Below, piece after piece: positions 1 through 13,028 of a stretch of 64,000 bases of DNA. The notes under the pieces are model-generated. The model was given only the letters and a program-made list of their open reading frames with translations. It had not been told where the DNA came from and ran no database searches. The translations under genes and the position numbers were made by a program. The stretch is taken from assembly GCA_963794385.1 (NCBI GenBank), contig CAWCDT010000010.1, forward strand, positions 124,001-188,000, written 5' to 3'. The DNA comes from Gaiellasilicea sp963794385 (GTDB lineage: Bacteria; Actinomycetota; Thermoleophilia; Gaiellales; Gaiellaceae). Numbering within the stretch: position 1 is the first letter of the stretch; each line of letters starts with the position of its first letter.

Positions 1-2
1 CG

Positions 3-1133
3 GGCAGCGGCCCATCGGCGACGAACAGCCTCGGCAAGGCGTTCTTCGAGACGGTCACGAGCCCGCTCGCCGGCCCGATCGCCGTCGGCGCCGACGGCTC
101 GATCGCGGCGGGCGCGACGTCGAACACAGCCCTCTACCACCTTCGCGTCCGCCAGACCGCCGCGGACAAGGAGCGGAGCGCGCATGACGCGATGGCGTAC
201 TCGGTCAGCACGGGCCTGACCGGGATCCTCGACCAGGTGCTACCGCCCTCGCCCGGGCCGATCAATCCCGGACAGTCGCTGTCGGGGCTCGACCACTACC
301 GCATGTACGACCCCTTCCTTGCGATCCACCGGCGCGGCGAGATGCTGCTCCGCCTGCAGACGAACTTCCTGCACAACCAGAACGACATCAACCTGCCGGA
401 GCTGAAGGAGCGCCTGAAGAACCAGTTCCAGCTCTTCGGCGACGACTGGTTCATGACCGGCGGGATCGGCGAGTGGGGAGCGCCCGTGCCCGCGTCGCCG
501 ACCGCGCCGTCCTTCGCGGCCTGGACGGAGGCGCAGCGGCTGATCGCGCAGGCGCGCTGGCGGAACGAGAACGCCGCGGGCAGCCTCGGCGCGCTCGAGA
601 CCGTGGTCGCCGGCTACGAGGCCGTCGACGCCGAGTTCGGGATCAAGGACCTGCGCTGGCGGATCCAGCACGCCGATGCCGCGACCCCTGCGCTGCTCGA
701 ACGGCTCAAGGCCCTCGGCAGCGGCGTCTCCATGTCCGGCCATCGCTGGACGGGCACGGCAGGAGCGCCCTACCGGCTGATCGTCGACAGCGGCATCCCG
801 CACGCGCTGCACCAGGACGGCGTCCACATCGCGCCCCTCAACCCCTGGTTCGCGCTCTACTACGCGACCACCGGGATCAACTTCGCCGGCCAGCAGACCA
901 ACCCCGGCCAGTCGATCACCCGCCTCGAGGCGCTCAGGGCATTCACGCGTGGAGCCGCGTGGTACATGAGCCGCGAGGACGACCTCGGCACGATCGAGGT
1001 CGGGAAGCTCGGCGACCTCGTCGTGCTCGACAAGGACTACTTCACCGTGAGCGACGCCGAGCTGCGGCGGATCGAGCCGGTGCTCACCGTCGTCGGCGGC
1101 CGGGTCCTGCACGACGCCGGCGTCGTCGGCTGA
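3..1133 (+). CDS. Exported amidohydrolase, YtcJ-like, copy 1 (5' end outside window)
   Basis: C-terminal part of an amidohydrolase family 3 (YtcJ/NfdA-like) enzyme; the frame is open from base 3, so the N terminus lies outside the window. Family members hydrolyse amide or related C-N bonds in a metal-dependent TIM barrel; the substrate is unknown. The barrel His in RWRIQHAD and the Asp in QDGVHIAPLNPW are visible, as is the closing sheet GDLVVLDKDYF. A His found in copies 2-5 (T-x-H-x-D) is Ile here (TGILDQ). It is followed after 13 bp by copy 2, so the copies probably form one transcript. The family call is firm; the substrate is not inferable. Confidence 0.85.
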   Translation, partial: GSGPSATNSLGKAFFETVTSPLAGPIAVGADGSIAAGATSNTALYHLRVRQTAADKERSAHDAMAYSVSTGLTGILDQVLPPSPGPINPGQSLSGLDHYRMYDPFLAIHRRGEMLLRLQTNFLHNQNDINLPELKERLKNQFQLFGDDWFMTGGIGEWGAPVPASPTAPSFAAWTEAQRLIAQARWRNENAAGSLGALETVVAGYEAVDAEFGIKDLRWRIQHADAATPALLERLKALGSGVSMSGHRWTGTAGAPYRLIVDSGIPHALHQDGVHIAPLNPWFALYYATTGINFAGQQTNPGQSITRLEALRAFTRGAAWYMSREDDLGTIEVGKLGDLVVLDKDYFTVSDAELRRIEPVLTVVGGRVLHDAGVVG

Positions 1134-1146
1134 GAGGGGAGGACGC

Positions 1147-2851
1147 ATGGAACCTGAGCAGGAGGAGCCCAAGCAGCGCGTCACACGGAAGAAGTTCCTC
1201 GCGACGGGGGCTGCGGCGGGCGCAGCCCTCGGGATCGGCGGTCCCGGCGCCGCGTTCGCGACGCCCAAGGCCGCGAGCGCGCCCGATCCGCCGCCGCGCG
1301 GCGACGAGGAGCTCGTCCTCTACAACGGCCGGATCCACACGATGGACGGCGACAACCGCGTCGTCTCCGGCGTCGTCATCCGGAACGGCCGCTTCGCCGA
1401 GGTCGACAAGGGCACGCCGCGCCACGGCCGCGCCATCGACCTGAAGGGCCGCACCGTCGTCCCCGGCCTGATCGAGGGCCACGTGCACTTCGTGAGCCTC
1501 TGCAACCGGCCCGGCCACCACGTCGTGATCGAGAACGCGACCAACATCGCCGACATCCAGGAGCTGCTGGCGGCACGCCGCCCGTCCGTGCCGGCCGGCG
1601 AGTTCATCACCGGCATGGGCGGCTGGCACCCCAACTTCTTCGCCGAGCGGCGCCTGCCGAACCTCACCGAGCTCGACGAGGCCGTTCCGGACCGGCCGGT
1701 GTTCCTCTACCAGGGCGGCGGCGGCCCGTCGGTCACGAACAGCCTCGGCAAGGCGTTCTTCGAGAGCGTCTCCGACGCGCTGGCCGGGCCGGTGACGGTC
1801 GGCGCCGACGGCTCGATCGCCACCGGCAACCCGAACCAGTCGAACCGCGCCCTCTACCACCTCCGCGTCCGGCAGACGTTCGAGGACAAGAAGCGCAGCA
1901 CGCTCGACGCGATGGCGTACTCGGCGAGCGTCGGGTTGACGGCGCACCTCGACCAGGTGCTGCCGCCGTCGCCCGGGCCGCTGACGCCGACGCAGGGCCT
2001 GCCGAACCTCGACCACTTCCGGATGTACGACCCCGTGCTCGCGCTCCACCGCGAGGGCAAGACGTTCATCCGGCTGCAGACGAACTTCCTGCACAACCAG
2101 AACGACATCAACCTGCCGGAGCTGAAGGAGCGGCTGCGCAACCAGTTCCAGCTCTTCGGCAACGACCTGATGATGACCGGCGCGATCGGCGAATGGGGCG
2201 CGCCGGGCGACGGCAGCGGCCCCGTCTGGCTCGAGGCGCAGCGCGTGATCGCGCAGGCGCGCTGGCGGAACACGAACCGCACGCTCAGCCTCGCCGCGCT
2301 CGAGAACGTCGTCGCCGGCCTCGAGGCCGTCGACGCCGAGTTCGACATCTCCGGCCTGCGCTGGACGGTCCACCACGTCCAGGTCGCGACGCCGGAGCTG
2401 CTCGAACGGCTCAAGGCGATCGACGTCGGCGTCCAGGTGCGGCTGCTGGCGCTACGGCACGGGCACGCCGACGGCCAACGGGTCGCCGTTCCGGATGGTC
2501 TCCGAGAGCGGGATCCAGAACGGCATCCACATGGACGGCGTGCACATCGCGCCGCTGACGCCGTGGTTCGCGCTCTACTACGCGACGACCGGCGTCAACG
2601 CGCTCGGCGTGCTCATCAACGACGGCCAGCAGATCTCGCGCCGGGAGGCTCTCCGGCTGTACACGCGCGAGAACGCCTGGCACCTGAACATGGAGGACCG
2701 GATCGGGACGATCGAGACCGGCAAGCTCGCCGACCTCGTCGTCCTCGACAAGGACTACTTCACCGCCACGGACGAGGAGCTGAAGCGCATCCGCCCCGTG
2801 CTCACGGTCGTCGGCGGCCGCATCGTCCACGACGCCGGCGTCGTGCGCTGA
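1147..2851 (+). CDS. Exported amidohydrolase, YtcJ-like, copy 2 (one frameshift)
   Basis: A strong GGGAGG ribosome site precedes the ATG. The N terminus has a Tat-like leader (TRKKFL, Arg-Lys instead of Arg-Arg), an Ala/Gly-rich hydrophobic stretch and AFA, so export is likely. The barrel begins with the metal motif HVH in EGHVHF and has RWTVHHV and MDGVHIAPL. The frame breaks near base 2440: reading past one extra C restores VGCWRYG and then the FRMVSESGIQNG stretch matching copies 1 and 5. The intact length would be about 567 residues, as in copy 5. I read this as a sequencing insertion or a recent mutation, because the downstream half is fully conserved. Confidence 0.82.
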
Positions 2852-2867
2852 GGCGAGAGGAGGAGAG

Positions 2868-4518
2868 ATGGAGGAAGAGCAAGGCGCCCCGAAGCCCGAG
2901 ACGCGGATCTCCCGCAAGAAGTTCCTCGCCACCGGCGCCGCCGCCGGCGCGGCCCTGAGCGTCGGCGGCGGCGGCGCCGCCTTCGCCGCGCCGAAGTCGG
3001 CGAGCGCGCCCGATCCGCCGCCGCGCGGCGACGAGGAGATCGTCCTCTACAACGGCAAGATCTGGACGATGGACGCCCAGAACCGGGTCGTCTCGGGCGT
3101 CGTCATCCGGAACGGGCGCTTCGCCGAGGTCGACAAGGGCGCCCCCAGGCACGGCCGCGCGATCAACCTGAAGGGCCGCACGGTCATCCCGGGGATCGTC
3201 GACGCCCACAACCACATCGTCCTCGTCGGCAACCGGCCCGGCTGGAGCACCGGCGCTCGAGCACGTGTTCACGATCCCCGACGTCGTCGCGCTCTACCAG
3301 GAGCGAGCCGCGGACGTGCCGCCGGGCGAGTTCATCACGACGATCGGCCCGATCGCCGCCATGCAGCTCGCCGAGCTGCGGCTGCCGAACCTGACGGAGC
3401 TCGACGCCGTCGACCGTCCGGTGTACATCCAGGCCGCGCAGGGCGGCACGAGGACGAACAGCCTCGGCAAGGCGTGGCTCGAGGCCCGCGGCGTCACCGT
3501 CGCCGCCGACGGCGTGATCGCGGGCGGCGCGACCGGCTCGACCCTCGCCCTGCGCCTGCTCCGCGAGCAGCTGCTGACGCCCGAGACGAGGAAGCGGAGC
3601 GCGCTCGACGCGCTGCAGTACTTCACCAGGCTCGGCATCACGACGCATCGCGACGCGGGCGCCTTCCACTCCGAGCTGCCGAGCGGCGGGATCGCGAGCG
3701 AGAACACCTACACGATGCACAACCCGTTCCTCGCGCTGAACCGCGAGGGGTCGATGCCGGCCCGGCTGCGCATCGACTTCCTGCACCAGGATCCCGCGAG
3801 CGACCCGACGCTGCCGACGCTCGCGCCGCGGCTGCGGAACTCGTTCCCGTTCTTCGGGAACGACTGGCTGCGCACCGGCGGCATCGGCGAGTTCACCGGC
3901 GGCGGAATCGAGGGGCTGAAGGCGATCGCCAGGGCCGGCTGGCGCGGCGAGGACCACGCGCTGAGCTTGAACGCGGCCACGAACCTGATCGCGCTCCGCG
4001 AGCAGGTTCACGCTGAGATCCCGATCGACCAGCTCCGCTGGGTCATCTCGCACATCCCCGGCTTCAACGAGGACCTGGCGAACCGCTTCCACGCGCTCGG
4101 CGGCGGCGTGCTGGTCGGCTGGGGCCCGACGCGCACGGGCACGAACGTCGGGCCGCCCTACCGGCTCGTCTTCGACCACCCGATCCAGGTCGGCTGGCAC
4201 TCCGACGGCGGAGACATCACGGTGATCAGCCCGTGGCTCAACCTCTACACGACGATCACGGGCAGGAACCTGCGCGGCGACCACATCCTCGGCGACCAGA
4301 CGCTGACGCGCTGGGAGGCGCTGTGGCTCGCCACGGCGGCCAACAAGTGGTTCATCTGGGAGGAGGACGTCGGCTCGATCGAGGTCGGCAACCACGCCGA
4401 CCTCGCCGTGCTCGACCGGGACTTCTTCACCGTCCCGGACGAGGACATCAAGAAGATCCAGTCCGTTCTGACGATCGTGGGCGGCAACGTCGTCTACGAC
4501 ACCGGCGCCGTGAAGTAG
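2868..4518 (+). CDS. Exported amidohydrolase, YtcJ-like, copy 3 (one frameshift)
   Basis: Starts at an ATG behind AGGAGGAGAG. Leader SRKKFLATG plus an Ala-rich region and AFAAP suggests Tat-type export. The metal motif HNH lies in VDAHNHIV. One extra base near 3252 breaks the frame; reading across gives GWSTALEHVF and then an uninterrupted barrel to the stop at 4518. It is the most divergent copy: SDGGDITVISPW replaces the DGVHIAPLNPW of the others, and IIxTHRDAG replaces HLDQV. Different specificity within the array is therefore plausible. Intact length would be about 549 residues. Confidence 0.8.
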
Positions 4519-4582
4519 CGGGCCGCAAGCGAGCCGGCGCCCGGCCCCGGCGCCGGCTCCGCTCTGGGAGGAGGAACTCAGC

Positions 4583-6306
4583 GTGGATCCCGAGCAGGAC
4601 TCCGCTCCCGACCGGAAAGGCATCTCCAGGAAGCGATTCGTGGTCGGCGGCGCCGCCGCCGGCGCCGCGCTCGGCCTCGGCGCGGTTCGCGACCCCGAAG
4701 GCGGCCGGCGCGCCCGATCCGCCGCCGCGCGACGACGAGGAGCTCGTCCTCTACAACGGCCGGATCCACACGATGGACGGCCAGAACCGCGTCGTCTCCG
4801 GCGTCGTCATCCGCAACGGGCGCTTCGTCGAGGTCGACAAGGGCGACACCCAGGCACGGACGCGCCATCGACCTGCGGGGCCGTACGGTCGTCCCCGGCC
4901 TCGTCGAGCCGCACGTCCACATCGTGAGCCTGGCGAACCGCCCCGGCTACCACACGATCCTCGAGAACACGACGTCGATCGCCGAGATCCAGGCGGCGCT
5001 GGCCGCGAGGCGGCCCTCGGTGCCGGCGGGGCAGTGGATCACGTCGATGGGCGGCTTCCACACGAACCAGTGGGCCGAGCACCGCATGCCCACCCGCGCC
5101 GAGCTCGACGCCGCCGTGCCGGACCACCCGGTGTTGCTCTACACGCGCTTCACGGGCCCGTGTGCGACGAACACCCTCGGCAAGGCGTTCTTCGACGCCG
5201 CCGACGCCGGCCCGAGCCCGCACCCGCAGTACGTCCCCGTGAACACCGCCGCCGACGGCTCGATCGCCGCGGGCGGCTTCGCCGGCGGCCCGTCCAACTC
5301 CGCGCTCTACCTGCTCCGCCGCCTGCAGACCTTCGAGGACAAGAAGCGCAGCACGCTCGACGCGATGGCGTACTCGGCGCAGGTCGGCCTGACCGCGCAC
5401 CTCGACCAGGTGCTCTTCCCGACCCCCGGCCCCCTCTCCCCGACGCAGGTCCTGTCCAACCTCGACCACTACCGGATGTACGACTCCTGGCTGGAGCTGC
5501 ACCGCGAGGGCAAGACGACCATCCGGCTGCAGACGAACTTCCTCCACAACCAGAGCGACCCCGCGCTGCCCGAGCTGAAGGAACGGCTCCGCAACCAGTT
5601 CCAGTTCTTCGGCGACGACATGATGATGACCGGCTCGATCGGCGAGTGGGCGGCGCCCATCGGCGCCGGCGCCGTCTGGCTGGAGGCGCAGCGGCTCGTG
5701 GCACAGGCCGGCTGGCGCAACGAGAACAGCGTCGGCAGCCTCGCCCAGCTCGAGCAGGTGGTCAACGCCTACGAGGCGGTCAACGCCGAGTTCGGCATCA
5801 CCGACCTCCGCTGGATGGTCCACCACGTCCCCTTCGTGACGCCGCAGCTGCTCAGCCGGCTCCAGGCGCTGGGAGCGGCCGTGCAGATGGCGGCCTTCCG
5901 GTGGGTGACCTCGGGGCCGAACGATTCCGGCGTGGGCGCGCCGTTCCGGACGATCGTCGACCACGGCGTCCAGGTCGGCATCCACGGCGACGGCGTCCAC
6001 ATCGCGCCGCTCAACCCGTGGCTCCACATCTACTACGTGACGACCGGCGTCAACTCGTTCGGCGCGCAGGTGAACGCAGGCCAGCACCTGACCCGGCAGG
6101 AGGCGCTGCGGCTGTTCACGATCGGCAACAGTTGGTTCCTGCGCATGGAGGACAAGATCGGCTCGATCGAGACCGGCAAGCTCGCCGACCTCGTCGTGCT
6201 CGATCGCGACTACTTCACCGTTCCGGACGTGCAGCTGAAGCAGATCCGCCCGGTCCTCACGGTCGTCGGCGGCCGGGTCGTCCACGACGCGGGAGTCGTG
6301 CGCTAG
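4583..6306 (+). pseudogene. Exported amidohydrolase, YtcJ-like, copy 4 (two frame breaks near the N terminus)
   Basis: GTG start behind GGGAGGAGGAAC, leader SRKRFVVGG. Compared with copies 2 and 5 the leader has lost about 11 bases near 4680 (the GGPGA segment), which shifts the frame; a second net +1 change near 4850 restores the frame used from 4924 onward. The catalytic part, with HVH in EPHVHIV, RWMVHHV and GDGVHIAPL, is intact to 6306. If both breaks are real the protein is dead or starts internally; if they are assembly errors a 573-residue enzyme results. The 11-base loss in the leader is harder to explain as a base-calling error than the single insertions elsewhere. Confidence 0.75.
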
Positions 6307-6320
6307 CGAAGGGAGAGAAC

Positions 6321-8000
<1,680 letters not shown>

Positions 8001-8004
8001 GAGG

Positions 8005-8701
<697 letters not shown>

Positions 8702-8718
<17 letters not shown>

Positions 8719-9436
8719 GACCCAGGTAGGCCTGCCGGACCGCCGGGTCGCTCATCACCGCGCGCGGCTCGCCGTCCGCCAGCTTGGCACCGCGGTCGAG
8801 GACGACGATGCGCGTCGCGATGCCGGTGACGACGCGCATCAGGTGCTCCACGAGGACGATCGTGGTGCCGCGCTCGTGGATCCTGCGGAGGACGCCGAGC
8901 GCCTCGTCGAGCTCGGCGGGGTTGAGGCCCGCGAGCACCTCGTCGAGCAGCAGCAGGGTCGGCTGGGTCGCGAGCGCACGTGCGAGCTCGAGCAGCTGGC
9001 GCTGGTGCAGGTTGACCTCGCGCGGGCGAGCGTCGGCGCGCGCCGAGAGCCCGACGACCTCGAGGTACTCCTCTGCGCGGCCGCGCGCCTCGTCGAGGCC
9101 CTGGCTGCGACGGCCGAACATGCAGGCGAGCGCGATGTTGTCGCGGACCGTCATCGACTCGAACGGCTTCGGGATCTGGTGCGTCCGCGCGATGCCGAGG
9201 TGGGAGCGCACGTGCGGCGCCACGCGATCGACCCTGCGCCCGTCGAGCCGCACTTGACCCGCGGTCGGGGGGTGGACACCGGAGAGGACGGCGATCAGGG
9301 TCGACTTCCCCGAGCCGTTCGGCCCGACGAGCCCGACGATCTCGCCGCGTTCGACAACGAGCGAGACGCCCGCCAGCGCGCGTACGCCGCCGAAGCGCTT
9401 CTCGACGTCGACGACCTCGAGCAGCGAGGCGCTCAT
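8702..9436 (-). CDS. livG: Branched-chain amino acid-type ABC transporter ATP-binding protein LivG
   Basis: 244 residues from ATG at 9436. Walker A GPNGSGKST, the LivG-type RTHQIPKPFESMTVRDN stretch, a signature-like VNLHQRQLLELARAL (the usual LSGGQ is VNLHQ here) and Walker B LLLLDEVLAGL. The start overlaps the livM stop by four bases (ATGA). VNLHQ in place of the canonical signature is seen in some LivG-like ATPases, so it need not mean loss of function. Confidence 0.92.
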
Positions 9437-10587
9437 CGAACCGCCGCGTCCCCCGTCGGCGAGGCCGCCAGCTCGCGCCGCTCCTCGATGCGGTGGCGCC
9501 CGCCGCGCGACCCGCCGACGAGCAGCACCAGCGTCGCGGCGGCGAGCCCGGTCGCCAGCCAGTCCGTCGCGATCCCCCAGCCGGCGAAGCCGGCGACGAG
9601 TGTCGCCACGACGAGCGTCACGGCAGCCACGCCGGCGCGCCGGGGGTCGTCCCGGAGACGCGCATAGAGGCCCTCGGGCGCGAAGAGGATCACGACGACG
9701 AGGATCGAGCCGAGGATCACCTGCCCCCACTCGTCGAAGCCCGAGTTCGTCAGCCGTTCCTGGAGGCTGTAGATGACGAGCGCGCCGATGACCGGCCCGA
9801 GCCAGTGCTGACGCCCGCCCAGCACGCACATCACGACGACGAGCAGCGGCACGTTCAGCGAGAAGACACCCTCGGGCGTCAGATAGCCGATCTGCAGCGC
9901 GGCGACCGCGCCCGCGAGGCCGCCCAGGAAGCCGGTGATCGTGATCGCGAACATCTTGTAGCGAAAGGTCGGAACGCCGAGCTCCTCGGCGACGTCCTCT
10001 TCGTCGCGGATCGAGAACAGTCCCCAGCCGAAGCGCGAGTTCTGGATCAGGAACGCTGTCAAGACCGCCAGGGCGGCGACCGCGAGGCCGAGGCGGTAGA
10101 TGAGGTCCTGGAACTCGCCGAGGAACGCCGGGTAGTCCGGGATGGTGATCGCGATCCCCTGGCCGCCGTCCACCCACGTGCTCAGGGCCGCGATCGAAGC
10201 GAGCGTGAACGTCACGGCGAGCGTCAGCAGGGCGAAGATCTCGCCGCGCAGCGAGCCGAGCCGGAACGCGAGCGCCCCGATGGCCGCGCCGAGCCCGGCC
10301 GCCATCAGGCCCGCGATCGGGATCGTCAGGAAGTAGTTGACGCCCTCGCGCGTCACGAGGTCGCCGGCCGTGTAGACGCCGAGGCCGTAGAAAGCGCCCT
10401 GTCCGAAGCTGAAGTAGCCGGTGTAGCCCGAGAGGATGTTCCAGCTGGTCGCCTGCGCGATCCAGAAGAAGACGAAGTAGGCGTAGACCAGGTAAAAGGA
10501 CGCGAAGCCGGTCGCGTCCTGCAGGTTCGGCACGAAGGCGAGCGCGGCCACGACGGCCAGGATCGCCGCGAGCTGAACCCACCTCAC
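9433..10587 (-). CDS. livM: Branched-chain amino acid-type ABC transporter permease LivM
   Basis: 384 residues from a GTG that overlaps the livH stop by four bases (GTGA). About ten hydrophobic segments are visible, beginning VQLAAILAVVAALAF, with the LivM hallmark NILSGYTGYFSFGQGAFYGLG and the cytoplasmic coupling loop SIRDEEDVAEELGV. The C-terminal 60 residues add two more hydrophobic segments beyond the usual FAPEGLYARLR end. It forms the inner-membrane channel with LivH. A longer ORF in the same frame reaches upstream into livH, but that part has no LivM character. Confidence 0.92.
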   Translation of the reverse strand: MRWVQLAAILAVVAALAFVPNLQDATGFASFYLVYAYFVFFWIAQATSWNILSGYTGYFSFGQGAFYGLGVYTAGDLVTREGVNYFLTIPIAGLMAAGLGAAIGALAFRLGSLRGEIFALLTLAVTFTLASIAALSTWVDGGQGIAITIPDYPAFLGEFQDLIYRLGLAVAALAVLTAFLIQNSRFGWGLFSIRDEEDVAEELGVPTFRYKMFAITITGFLGGLAGAVAALQIGYLTPEGVFSLNVPLLVVVMCVLGGRQHWLGPVIGALVIYSLQERLTNSGFDEWGQVILGSILVVVILFAPEGLYARLRDDPRRAGVAAVTLVVATLVAGFAGWGIATDWLATGLAAATLVLLVGGSRGGRHRIEERRELAASPTGDAAVR

Positions 10588-11459
10588 GACGCGCCGAGCC
10601 GTCCGAAAAGCCCGTTCGGCCGGAAGAGCAGCGCCAGGATGAGCAGCAGGAAGACGACGAGCGGCGCGCCCTGCGGCGTCCACGCGACGCCGACCAGGCC
10701 GGCGACGAGGCCGATGAGGATCCCTGCGCCGACCGCTCCCAGGAGGTTGCCGATGCCGCCGAGGATGACGACGGCGAAGATGAGGCCGACCCACTCGAAC
10801 GCGAGCTGCGGGAAGACGGCCTGGTTGATGCCGATCAGGACGCCGGCGACGGCCGCCATCGCGGAGGCGAGGCCCGCGGCCAGCATCCCGACGCGGCGCG
10901 GGTTCACGCCGAACGCGGCTGCGATCTCGCGGTCGTAGGCGAGTGCGCGCAGCGCCTTCCCGAAGTAGGTCGCGCGCAGGATGACGAAGCTCGCGACCGC
11001 GAAGAAGAGCGCCGCGCCGAGCGCCATCAGCTGCGGCACCGGGAAGGCGATGCTGCCGACGAAGATCGCCTCGGACGCGTACCGGTTGTCCTCGCGCGCG
11101 ATCTGCCGGAAGTCGGCGCTCCAGACGATGTCGATGAGGCGGATCGCGATGATGAAGAGCCCGAAGCTGAGCAGCAGCGAGTTGAACTCGTCGACCTGGA
11201 AGCGCTCGATCACCCAGTGGATCGCGACGCCGAGGACGAACATCGACGGTACGAGGATGAACGCGGCCAGCAACGGGTCGGCGCCGGTGGAGGTGGCGAC
11301 CTGGTAGGTGACGTACGCGCCCAGCAGGATGAGCGCGAAGTGGGCGAGATTGATGACCCTCAGCAGGCCCCACGTCAAGGAGAGGCCCAGCGCCATCACG
11401 GCGTAGAGCCCTCCGATCATGACTCCGGAAACCCCGGCCTGCACGTACGTGGTCATCGT
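10584..11459 (-). CDS. livH: Branched-chain amino acid-type ABC transporter permease LivH
   Basis: 291 residues from the ATG at 11459 (MTTYVQAGVSGVMIGGLY), chosen over an upstream in-frame start because the extra 22 residues are low-complexity Ala/Pro and the family starts here. Hallmarks are LRVINLAHFALILLGAY near the N terminus and the loop ALAYDREIAAAFGVN. The C terminus ends with the LivH-type FRPNGLFGR. It sits 81 bp downstream of the binding-protein gene. Confidence 0.92.
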   Translation of the reverse strand, partial: TMTTYVQAGVSGVMIGGLYAVMALGLSLTWGLLRVINLAHFALILLGAYVTYQVATSTGADPLLAAFILVPSMFVLGVAIHWVIERFQVDEFNSLLLSFGLFIIAIRLIDIVWSADFRQIAREDNRYASEAIFVGSIAFPVPQLMALGAALFFAVASFVILRATYFGKALRALAYDREIAAAFGVNPRRVGMLAAGLASAMAAVAGVLIGINQAVFPQLAFEWVGLIFAVVILGGIGNLLGAVGAGILIGLVAGLVGVAWTPQGAPLVVFLLLILALLFRPNGLFGRLGAS

Positions 11460-11540
11460 CGAATCACGCGACGCTAGCGCCTCTGGCCTCGGGGCGGGAG
11501 CCGCCGCAGGCGCGGCGGCTCCCACCCCTTCGGCGCGGTT

Positions 11541-12818
11541 CTATCCCGCCGGCGGGCCCTGCAGCCTCGCGACCCTGAGGCTCGGCGGCCACACGACGAC
11601 CCAGCGGCGGTTCTGGATCTGCTTCACGAGGTTCCGCGCGACGGAGAAGTTGTTCAGCGCGGGGTTGAACTTCAGCTTGCCGACGAACGTCGTGTCGGCG
11701 CCGTTCGCCTTTAGGTAGTTGCAGACACGCTGGTTGTCCACGCTGCGCGCCCCGCGGACGCCGGCCGTGAGGACCTCCCACGCCGTCCACGACGCCGTTG
11801 CCTGCGAGTCGAACACGCGGTAGTTGAGCCCGTTCGCGGCCGCACGCTGCGCGAAGCGGCTGACGATGGTCTGCGCCTTGGTTCCCATGCGCTTCAGCAG
11901 CCTGCCGTTCGGCTCGAACAGCGTGATCGAGAGCACGCGGTCGCTGCGGTCGCCGAGCGCGAGGAGCGGCCCGGGCGCTGGGAAGAGCGTGAAGAACTGC
12001 GGCGGCTGGTAGTTGAGCTGGTCCATCGCCTGGATCAGGCTGACCGGATCGGTCGCGAGCCCGCTGTTCCAGACGAGATCGGGGTTCGCCGCCCGCACCT
12101 GCGCGGCGATCGAGCCCCAGTCCGAAACGGTGGGCGGGTACTTGAGGTCGAGCACGACTTCGAGGCCCATCTTGCGGGCCTGCTCGACCGCGCCGCCCTC
12201 GTTCGAGTTCGGCGGTCCGTACGAGATGAAGTTCGTCGAGCCGCCGGTGTTCGTGACGAAGGCGACCGTCTTCGGCGGCCGCCGCTGCGTCTTGAGCGCC
12301 GTGAAGACCGTCCTCGGCACCGTGAGGTTTGGCTTGCCGCCCGTCGACCACGTCGGGAACTGGCAGCCGTATGTGAGGGCGTAGGTCAGGACGGCGGTGT
12401 GGTTCGGCAGGACGTAGCCGTGCCGCTCGGCCACCGCCTGCGCCGCCACGATGTTCGGCGTCGCATACGGGCCCATGATCAGGTCGACCTGGTCCTGGCT
12501 GATCAGCCGCTCGTAGAGCGCCGTGACCTTGGCCGGGTCGGACTCGTCGTCGTAGAGCTTCCACTGGACGGGCCGGCCGAGCAGCCCGCCGTTGGAGTTG
12601 ATGTACCGGACGTACGCCTCGCCGGCGGCCTTGTGGATGATCCCGGTCGCGGCGAACGAACCGGTCAACGAGAGCGTGCTGCCGACGACGATCGGATCCT
12701 GGGCGGCCTTCTTCGCCGATGCCTGCTGGACGCTGCCCGCGATGCTGGCGAGGCCGAGCGCCAGCAGCATGACGGCCACCCTGCGACCGCCCCTTCCGTT
12801 GAGAACGCGACGCTGCAT
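11541..12818 (-). CDS. ABC transporter substrate-binding protein, LivJ/LivK type
   Basis: 425 residues with a cleavable-type signal (RRVAVMLLALGLASIAGS then QQASA) and a type I periplasmic-binding fold: VGSTLSLTGSFAATG, LYDDESDPAKVTALYERLI and DLIMGPYAT are the usual Leu/Ile/Val-binding landmarks. The ribosome site GGGAGGTGATTGC is strong. It is the first gene of the liv operon and sets substrate specificity. Neighbouring amidohydrolases make amides, amino acids or short acids possible ligands, but sequence alone cannot decide. Confidence 0.9.
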   Translation of the reverse strand: MQRRVLNGRGGRRVAVMLLALGLASIAGSVQQASAKKAAQDPIVVGSTLSLTGSFAATGIIHKAAGEAYVRYINSNGGLLGRPVQWKLYDDESDPAKVTALYERLISQDQVDLIMGPYATPNIVAAQAVAERHGYVLPNHTAVLTYALTYGCQFPTWSTGGKPNLTVPRTVFTALKTQRRPPKTVAFVTNTGGSTNFISYGPPNSNEGGAVEQARKMGLEVVLDLKYPPTVSDWGSIAAQVRAANPDLVWNSGLATDPVSLIQAMDQLNYQPPQFFTLFPAPGPLLALGDRSDRVLSITLFEPNGRLLKRMGTKAQTIVSRFAQRAAANGLNYRVFDSQATASWTAWEVLTAGVRGARSVDNQRVCNYLKANGADTTFVGKLKFNPALNNFSVARNLVKQIQNRRWVVVWPPSLRVARLQGPPAG

Positions 12819-12915
12819 GCAATCACCTCCCGAGCGGGATCACCGCTCGAAGCCGTGACCTCTCCCCGCCCGGACTTCGCCTCCTGCCTCGGGAAGGCGG
12901 TCGGGGACGACCCGT

Positions 12916-12945
12916 ACCGTATTGCTAAACATCTGCCCTTGTCAA
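12916..12945 (-). promoter_or_regulatory. Predicted sigma-A-type promoter of the liv operon
   Basis: On the minus strand TTGACA (12945-12940) is followed after 18 bases by TACGGT (12921-12916), fitting TTGACA/TAnnnT. It lies about 100 bp upstream of the binding-protein ATG in an unusually AT-rich stretch for this genome. Confidence 0.55.
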
Positions 12946-12978
12946 GCAACGTGATTGGCCGCAGAACGGGCTGTTCAA

Positions 12979-12997
12979 GCGGGTTGCGGCGACCCGC
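12979..12997 (-). terminator. Weak hairpin after the 2-oxoacid dehydrogenase operon
   Basis: GCGGGT and ACCCGC can pair (6 bp, 7-base loop) about 30 bases after the E1 beta stop on the minus strand. There is no T-run, so termination is only suggested by position. Confidence 0.3.
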
Positions 12998-13028
12998 CTG
13001 TTCAGAGAGCTTGTACAGACCCAATCCT

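Noticed and set aside
4233..6320. A 1,255-codon plus ORF starting at 4233 as one giant protein
   Set aside because: Only its last 559 codons (copy 5) are protein-like; the upstream part is out of frame with copies 3 and 4.
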